DNA of 64,000 nt, taken from assembly GCF_002813445.1 (NCBI RefSeq), contig NZ_PHHD01000001.1, forward strand, positions 1,364,001-1,428,000, in the 5' to 3' direction. Numbering within the stretch: position 1 is the first letter of the stretch; each line of letters begins with the position of its first letter. The position numbers and the translations under genes were made by a program. Shown here piece by piece: positions 60,201-64,000 of this stretch. The notes beneath the pieces were generated by a model, which did no database searches, had not been told where the DNA came from, and saw nothing but the letters and a program-made list of their open reading frames with translations. This DNA is from Pseudomonas tolaasii NCPPB 2192. GTDB taxonomy: Bacteria > Pseudomonadota > Gammaproteobacteria > Pseudomonadales > Pseudomonadaceae.

Positions 60201-63044
60201 TCGCCGCTGGTCATGACCAAAGAGGGCGCCAAACAGGCGCTGAACACCGGCGCGCCGGGGGACTTCACCCTGCAACTGAAAGACGCCAACGGCAACCTGC
60301 TCAACCAGATCGACTACAGCGTGGCCGGGCGTGGCAACACCTCGCGCTCGCTGGAACGTAACGCCGAGTTGCAATTGCGCCTGGATAAACGCAGCTACGC
60401 CACGGGCGACGACATTGCGATCAGCATTCGCGCGCCTTACACCGGCGCCGGTTTGATCACCATCGAGCGTGACAAGGTCTACACCCAGCAATGGTTCAAG
60501 GCCGACAGCACCAACAGCGTGCAGCACATCCGCGTGCCGGCGGGGCTTGAAGGCAATGCCTACGTCAACGTGCAGTTTGTGCGCGATATGGGCTCGGCCG
60601 AGGTATACATGAGCCCGCTGTCTTATGGCGTGGTGCCGTTCAGCATCAACCTCGATGCGCGGCGCATGGCGTTGAAAGTTGAAGGCCCGGCGAAGATCGA
60701 GCCGGGCCAGACACTGGACATCAAGGTCACCGCCGACCGCCCGGGCCGCGCCGTGGTGTACGCGGTGGACGAAGGCATCCTGCAAGTAGCGCGTTACCAG
60801 ACGCCGGACCCGTTGGGTTTCTTCTTCCAAAAGCGTGCGCTGGAAGTTGGCACCAGTCAGATTCTTGACCTGATCCTGCCGGAATTCAGCCGCTTGCTCA
60901 GTGGGGCGGCGCCCGGTGGCGATACGGAAGGCGCCCTGGCCAACCACCTCAACCCGTTCAAGCGTAAACACCAGCCGCCGGTGGCCTGGTGGTCCGGGTT
61001 GGTCGACTTGCCCGCGGGTGAAACCGTGCTGCATTACCAGGTGCCGGACAGCTTCAACGGCAAGCTGCACCTGTTTGCGGTGGCGGTGGATGCCGACAGC
61101 GTGGGCGTGAGCGAAGCCAACACTGAAGTGCGCGGGCCGATTGTGATCACGCCAAACGTGCCGGCCTTCGTGGCGCCGGGGGATGTGTTCAGCGTCAGCG
61201 CCGGGGTGTTCAGCAACCTCGACGCCGCCGCCGACGTGAAGTTTGAAGTGCAGACCAGCGCCGGGCTGATCGTGCAGGGCGACAAGGGCAGCACTTTGTC
61301 GCTCCAACCGCGCAAGGAAGGCACGGCCGAGTTCAAGGTCAAGGTCGGCAACACCCTCGGCTCGGCCGACCTGCGGTTTGTCGCCGTATTGCCCGACGGC
61401 AAGCGCATTCAGGTGGCCGAAACCACCTCGATCCGCCCACTGAGCGAGCACCGCGTGGCCTTGAGCCTGGGCCGTTTCGACAGCGCCAGCAAAGAGCTGA
61501 AACCAACCCGCGAACTGTTCAGCCAACTGCGCGACGTGCAATTGGGCGTCGCGGCCTCGCCGCTGGTGTGGGCCAACGGCCTCAAGCATTACCTGGACGA
61601 CTACGGCTATGCCTGCACCGAGCAGTTGGTGTCCAAGGCCATGCCGGCGTTGATCTGGGGCGGCAACGCGCCCGAAGCCGAGCAGGCCTTCAGCAGTGCC
61701 GTGCGCATGTTGCGCCAGCGCCAGAACGGGGCCGGTGGCTTTGGCTTGTGGGCGGCCAACCCGGATGTGGCGCCTTACGCCAGCCTGTATGCCACGGATT
61801 TCCTGATCGAAGCCAAGGAGCGCGGGCTGCCGGTGCCGGAAGACCTGTTGACGCGTTCCAACGCGTACCTGACCGACTTGGCCAATGGCCCGAGCGAAGG
61901 TTTGTCGGAATTGCGCAACCGCGCGTACGCCAGCTACCTGCTGAGCCGTCAGGGGATTCTGGTGAGCGGTGCCTTGAGCGATATCCGCGAGCGCTACGAG
62001 AGCTACTTTAAAGACAGCTGGCAGAACGACCTGGGCGCCGCGTACCTGGCGGCCAGCTACAAGCTGCTCAAGCAGGATCGCCAGGCGGACGCGCTGTTCC
62101 GCAAAATCCCATGGCGCGCCCTTGTGGATAAGTGGGACAGCGACGGCCTGTATTACGACCCGCTGGTGCACGACGCCGAGCACCTGCACCTGCTCGCGCG
62201 GCACTTCCCCGAGCTGCTGGACGACGTACCGAGCGCCCTGCTGGATAAACTCGGCAAGCGCCTCAACGAGCAGCGCTACAACTCGCTGTCGGCGGCCCTG
62301 CTGTTGCGCGCTCTGGACAACTACGGCCAGCGCGCCCAAAGCGACATGACCCTCAAAGCCACCGCCTGGCTGGGTGACAAACAGCAGCAATTGCTCGAAA
62401 TGGCCGGTCAACCGCCGCGCGCCGCCGTGCCGGGCGCCACGCAGAAGCTGGTGATGGAAAAAACCGACGGCCCCGCCGCGTTCTACATGCTCAGCGAAGC
62501 CGGGTTCGACAAGGGCGCCAAGCTCAAGGCGATCAACAATGGCCTGGAGATCATCCACGAATACCTCGACCTCAAGGGCGAGCCTGTGAGCAAAGTCGCG
62601 GTGGGCGATGAGTTCCTGGTGCGTCTGCGCCTGCGCGCCACCGACCGTGATCAAGTGCAGCAAGTGGCGGTGGTCGACCTGCTGCCGGGCGGCGTCGAGC
62701 CTGTGTATAACTTGCCGCCAGAGCCGGAAGCCGCGAGCACCGAGGACAGTGAAGGCGAGGATTCCGAGTACGTGGAAACCGCTGACGGGGAAGAGGCCGA
62801 CGCCTGGCAGGCCCCCATCGGCGAGACCGAGCTGAGCAACTGGCAGCCGGACTACGTGGACGTGCGCGATGATCGGGTGGTGTTGTACGGCACTGCGCTG
62901 CGCGACGCAGGCACTTTCGTTTACCGCGTGCGCGCCACCAACGCAGGCACCTTCAACACGCCACCGGCCTACGCCGAGGGCATGTACGAAACCACCCTGC
63001 AAGGGCGCGGCAAAGTAGGCCAGCTTGAAATTACCAAGCCTTAA
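57237..63044 (+). CDS. Bacterial alpha-2-macroglobulin (YfhM/MagD-like) with thioester
   Basis: A 1935-residue protein. The N-terminus is cytoplasmic, followed by one helix (GAGVLGLILLAAAAFYGWQW) that anchors it in the inner membrane; there is no lipobox, unlike E. coli YfhM. The rest is periplasmic MG domains, then the thioester motif CTEQ (codons at 61614-61625, about residue 1460) in the helical TED domain. A very acidic stretch (about residues 1830-1860) lies near the C-terminus. It traps proteases that breach the outer membrane. Start 57237 is preferred (AGGGA upstream) over 57228. It overlaps pbpC, its usual partner. Confidence 0.92.
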   Translation: MFDSLKAISRRIVGALLTVVRAVFGQWQPPSWLRAIGRGLTNTGRKARAYPRQAGAGVLGLILLAAAAFYGWQWYSHLPQPHTVGYSLHKPNLTDYTQQPPVVDNLQVRFAESVAPLAAIGKPVTEGITLKPGVAGAWRWSDDRTLQFVPEKDWPIDAHYTLDLAKKNLLADGVLLGQYSSQFSTQPFRATLAQNELYQDPSNPTLKQLVATFHFSHPVDEDNLRKRVTVTLGKGLAYRDAQLPNHPEITFDEKKLNAYVRSAALATPLESTPVSAKLDEGIKARDGGNASTAPLVAEVTVPGRYRLTFTAAEVSFADNERGEPEPVLLFSSSSAVADETIAGKVQAWLLPEKAPDDTRPYTSNDIDDALLARSTKVSLTHVPSVEPLNTQHAFKFKAPAGRALYVRVPANLEAIGGYLAKNPTASLISMPAYPRTLQFLSDGALLSLNGEKRLGFMARGVPGAHVEIARLLPNQLQHLVDQSSGSFARPNFGNEYFDRMVERQSLDVPLSSNDPAKTVYDNVDLSHYLTANGGRRGIFVLKLSPQDDPAERTFEYDRSSTSDLRFIVVTDLGIIAKRSSDGSHDVYVQSIGNGSPVADAQVDIIGRNGLPVSSGRTDAEGHAHFAKLDELRREKTPLMYVVTRGNDQSFLPIARRSQQLDFSRFDVGGLEEDGAIDRLSAYLFTDRGLYRPGETAHLGMIVRSGNWKGALQGVPVELQITDPRGLEVIRQPLKLSASGFETFDFPSSEVAPAGDYTATLQLIGEKQTRTDLGSVSFKVRDFEPDRMKVSLSLHDTPVQGWIPPDQVVAKVTAMHLFGAPASGRRVTAKMSLSPTLAAFERYPDYRFRLNDSLEDATTEDLAETTVDDNGQATLDLNLQRFANSTYRLQVMTQVFEADGGRNVAAQSALLVSSAPYLVGVKSQDSLSYVAKDAPRQVQWLAVAPDLSPVAVDGLTTEVVEHRYVSVLVKQSNGTYKYESRIKNISQPASPLVMTKEGAKQALNTGAPGDFTLQLKDANGNLLNQIDYSVAGRGNTSRSLERNAELQLRLDKRSYATGDDIAISIRAPYTGAGLITIERDKVYTQQWFKADSTNSVQHIRVPAGLEGNAYVNVQFVRDMGSAEVYMSPLSYGVVPFSINLDARRMALKVEGPAKIEPGQTLDIKVTADRPGRAVVYAVDEGILQVARYQTPDPLGFFFQKRALEVGTSQILDLILPEFSRLLSGAAPGGDTEGALANHLNPFKRKHQPPVAWWSGLVDLPAGETVLHYQVPDSFNGKLHLFAVAVDADSVGVSEANTEVRGPIVITPNVPAFVAPGDVFSVSAGVFSNLDAAADVKFEVQTSAGLIVQGDKGSTLSLQPRKEGTAEFKVKVGNTLGSADLRFVAVLPDGKRIQVAETTSIRPLSEHRVALSLGRFDSASKELKPTRELFSQLRDVQLGVAASPLVWANGLKHYLDDYGYACTEQLVSKAMPALIWGGNAPEAEQAFSSAVRMLRQRQNGAGGFGLWAANPDVAPYASLYATDFLIEAKERGLPVPEDLLTRSNAYLTDLANGPSEGLSELRNRAYASYLLSRQGILVSGALSDIRERYESYFKDSWQNDLGAAYLAASYKLLKQDRQADALFRKIPWRALVDKWDSDGLYYDPLVHDAEHLHLLARHFPELLDDVPSALLDKLGKRLNEQRYNSLSAALLLRALDNYGQRAQSDMTLKATAWLGDKQQQLLEMAGQPPRAAVPGATQKLVMEKTDGPAAFYMLSEAGFDKGAKLKAINNGLEIIHEYLDLKGEPVSKVAVGDEFLVRLRLRATDRDQVQQVAVVDLLPGGVEPVYNLPPEPEAASTEDSEGEDSEYVETADGEEADAWQAPIGETELSNWQPDYVDVRDDRVVLYGTALRDAGTFVYRVRATNAGTFNTPPAYAEGMYETTLQGRGKVGQLEITKP

Positions 63045-64000
63045 ACGCCTGACGCCGCTGCTGGTTGCGGCGGGGCTCTTTGTGGGAGGGCTGGCGGGGC
63101 TGCGGCTGTGGCCGCATGCCCCGCTGGAGCAAGCGGTGACCTCCTCGCGGGTGGTACTGGCCGACGACGGTTCGTTGCTGCGCATGACCCTCGCGGATGA
63201 CGGCCAATACCGCCTCTGGCTACCGCTTGAACGGATCTCACCTTCACTGGTTGAAGCCTTGTTGCTCAAGGAAGACCGCAATTTCTACTGGCACCCGGGG
63301 ATCAATCCTCCGGCGTTGCTGCGCGCGGCCATGGCCACTTACAGCGGTGGCCAGCGCCAGGGTGGCTCGACCTTGAGCATGCAACTGGCGCGGCGCCTGT
63401 GGGACCTGAACACCCGCCAAGTGCCGGGCAAGCTGCAGCAGATAGGGTTGGCGCTGTGGCTGGAGGCGCGTTACAGCAAGCACGACATTCTTCAGGCCTA
63501 CCTGAACCTGGCGCCCATGGGCGGCAATATCGAAGGCGCCGAGGCGGCCAGCCGCATTTATTTCGGCAAGTCGGCGGCGCAACTGTCGTTGTCCGAGGCT
63601 TTGGCGCTGGCGGTGATTCCGCAGCAGCCGGGGCGTCGCGCGCGTTTCGGGCCGTCGCTGCAAAACGCGCGGCTGCGCTTGATGGCGGACTGGCGCGAGA
63701 CTTATCCACAAGACCCGCGCAACGACAGTTTGCTGGATTTGCCCCTTGAAGCGCGTAACCGCCAACAAATTCCGTTTCTGGCCCCGCACCTGAGCGAGCA
63801 ACTGTTGGCCTCTCAGCCCGGCAATGAAATCAACAGCACGTTGAATGTGCCGTTGCAGCAACTGCTGGAGCGCCTGATCACCGGTTTTATCGCCGAGCGG
63901 CGCAGCACCGGCGTGGAAAACGCCACGGCGATCCTGATAGACAGCCGCGACCAGAGCGTGAAAGCACTGGTGGGCTCGGCGGATTACTTATCCACAAACC
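63025..64000 (+). CDS. pbpC: Penicillin-binding protein 1C, 5' part
   Basis: The gene runs off the window; about 325 codons are visible. It has an N-terminal helix (LTPLLVAAGLFVGGLAGL) and a GT51 glycosyltransferase domain with the catalytic Glu in LLKEDRNFYWHPGINP and the block RQGGSTLSMQLARRL. The transpeptidase part starts near ATAILIDSRD. An in-frame stop at 63016-63018 leaves TTG 63025 as the only sensible start, overlapping the macroglobulin gene by 20 bases. PbpC and alpha-2-macroglobulin are paired across proteobacteria, presumably to repair the wall where the trap acts. Confidence 0.93.
   Translation, partial: MKLPSLKRLTPLLVAAGLFVGGLAGLRLWPHAPLEQAVTSSRVVLADDGSLLRMTLADDGQYRLWLPLERISPSLVEALLLKEDRNFYWHPGINPPALLRAAMATYSGGQRQGGSTLSMQLARRLWDLNTRQVPGKLQQIGLALWLEARYSKHDILQAYLNLAPMGGNIEGAEAASRIYFGKSAAQLSLSEALALAVIPQQPGRRARFGPSLQNARLRLMADWRETYPQDPRNDSLLDLPLEARNRQQIPFLAPHLSEQLLASQPGNEINSTLNVPLQQLLERLITGFIAERRSTGVENATAILIDSRDQSVKALVGSADYLSTN

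Noticed and set aside
59064..63281. Very long open frame on the minus strand opposite the alpha-2-macroglobulin gene
   Set aside because: It is a by-product of GC-rich codon use in the real gene. Its protein is low-complexity (Ala, Gly, His, Arg, Val), has no domain and no ribosome site, and it spans two real genes.

Overview
The window is a continuous piece of Pseudomonas chromosome, most likely from the P. fluorescens group. It is GC-rich and densely coded, and several intergenic gaps carry the REP palindromes and 100-bp hairpin elements typical of that group. Gene order follows P. aeruginosa blocks that lie near the replication origin: pycR-pycA-pycB, rccR, a GGDEF/EAL protein and uvrD; then antiporter, thioesterase and pdxY; then the zinc-starvation cluster. 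I saw no tRNA, rRNA, insertion sequence, prophage, integrase or CRISPR array.

Layout. 1-2.4 kb: tail of an AraC regulator, then an acetylpolyamine deacetylase coupled to a polyamine-binding protein. 2.4-5.8 kb: a MocR regulator divergent from PaiB and two acetyltransferases. 6-10.4 kb: two tandem autotransporter genes, the second with almost no passenger. 10.4-16.1 kb: two-subunit pyruvate carboxylase, its LysR regulator PycR and the KDPG-responsive regulator RccR with a palindromic operator. 16.2-23.2 kb: a membrane GGDEF/EAL protein, UvrD, a Tim44-like protein and a SMI1/KNR4 protein. 23.4-28.3 kb: CPA2 antiporter, acyl-CoA thioesterase, PdxY, a DUF3301 protein and a CobW GTPase.

27.4-38.1 kb is a zinc-limitation island built around two palindromic Zur boxes. 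Leftwards run dksA2, zigA, DUF1826 and cobW. Between the boxes lie a small secreted cysteine protein and amiA. Rightwards run folE2, a metal ABC importer, hisI2, a gamma carbonic anhydrase and pyrC2. The island combines zinc-free or back-up enzymes, metallochaperones and uptake.

38.1-49.5 kb holds DUF3617, cardiolipin synthase, Cfa, a bufferin-type RiPP operon (cysteine-rich precursor, DUF692, DUF2063), and an operon of three SPFH proteins plus a P-type metal ATPase. The middle SPFH protein begins with a histidine run, and a third Zur-like palindrome lies just upstream of the operon.

49.8-55.5 kb is a six-gene lipid operon related to E. coli ynbABCD, flanked by repeats. It encodes a CDP-alcohol phosphotransferase, a hydrolase-methyltransferase fusion, a PAP2-phosphatase fusion, a small membrane protein, an acyltransferase and a CdsA paralogue. 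55.9-64 kb: an Lrp regulator next to a LysE exporter, then a giant alpha-2-macroglobulin with a CTEQ thioester motif overlapping pbpC, which runs off the end.

The most interesting parts are the bufferin and SPFH/ATPase metal loci, the ynb-like lipid operon with Asp-to-Asn changes in its transferase motif, and an excess of perfect DnaA-box 9-mers, including a five-unit tandem array inside the MocR gene.
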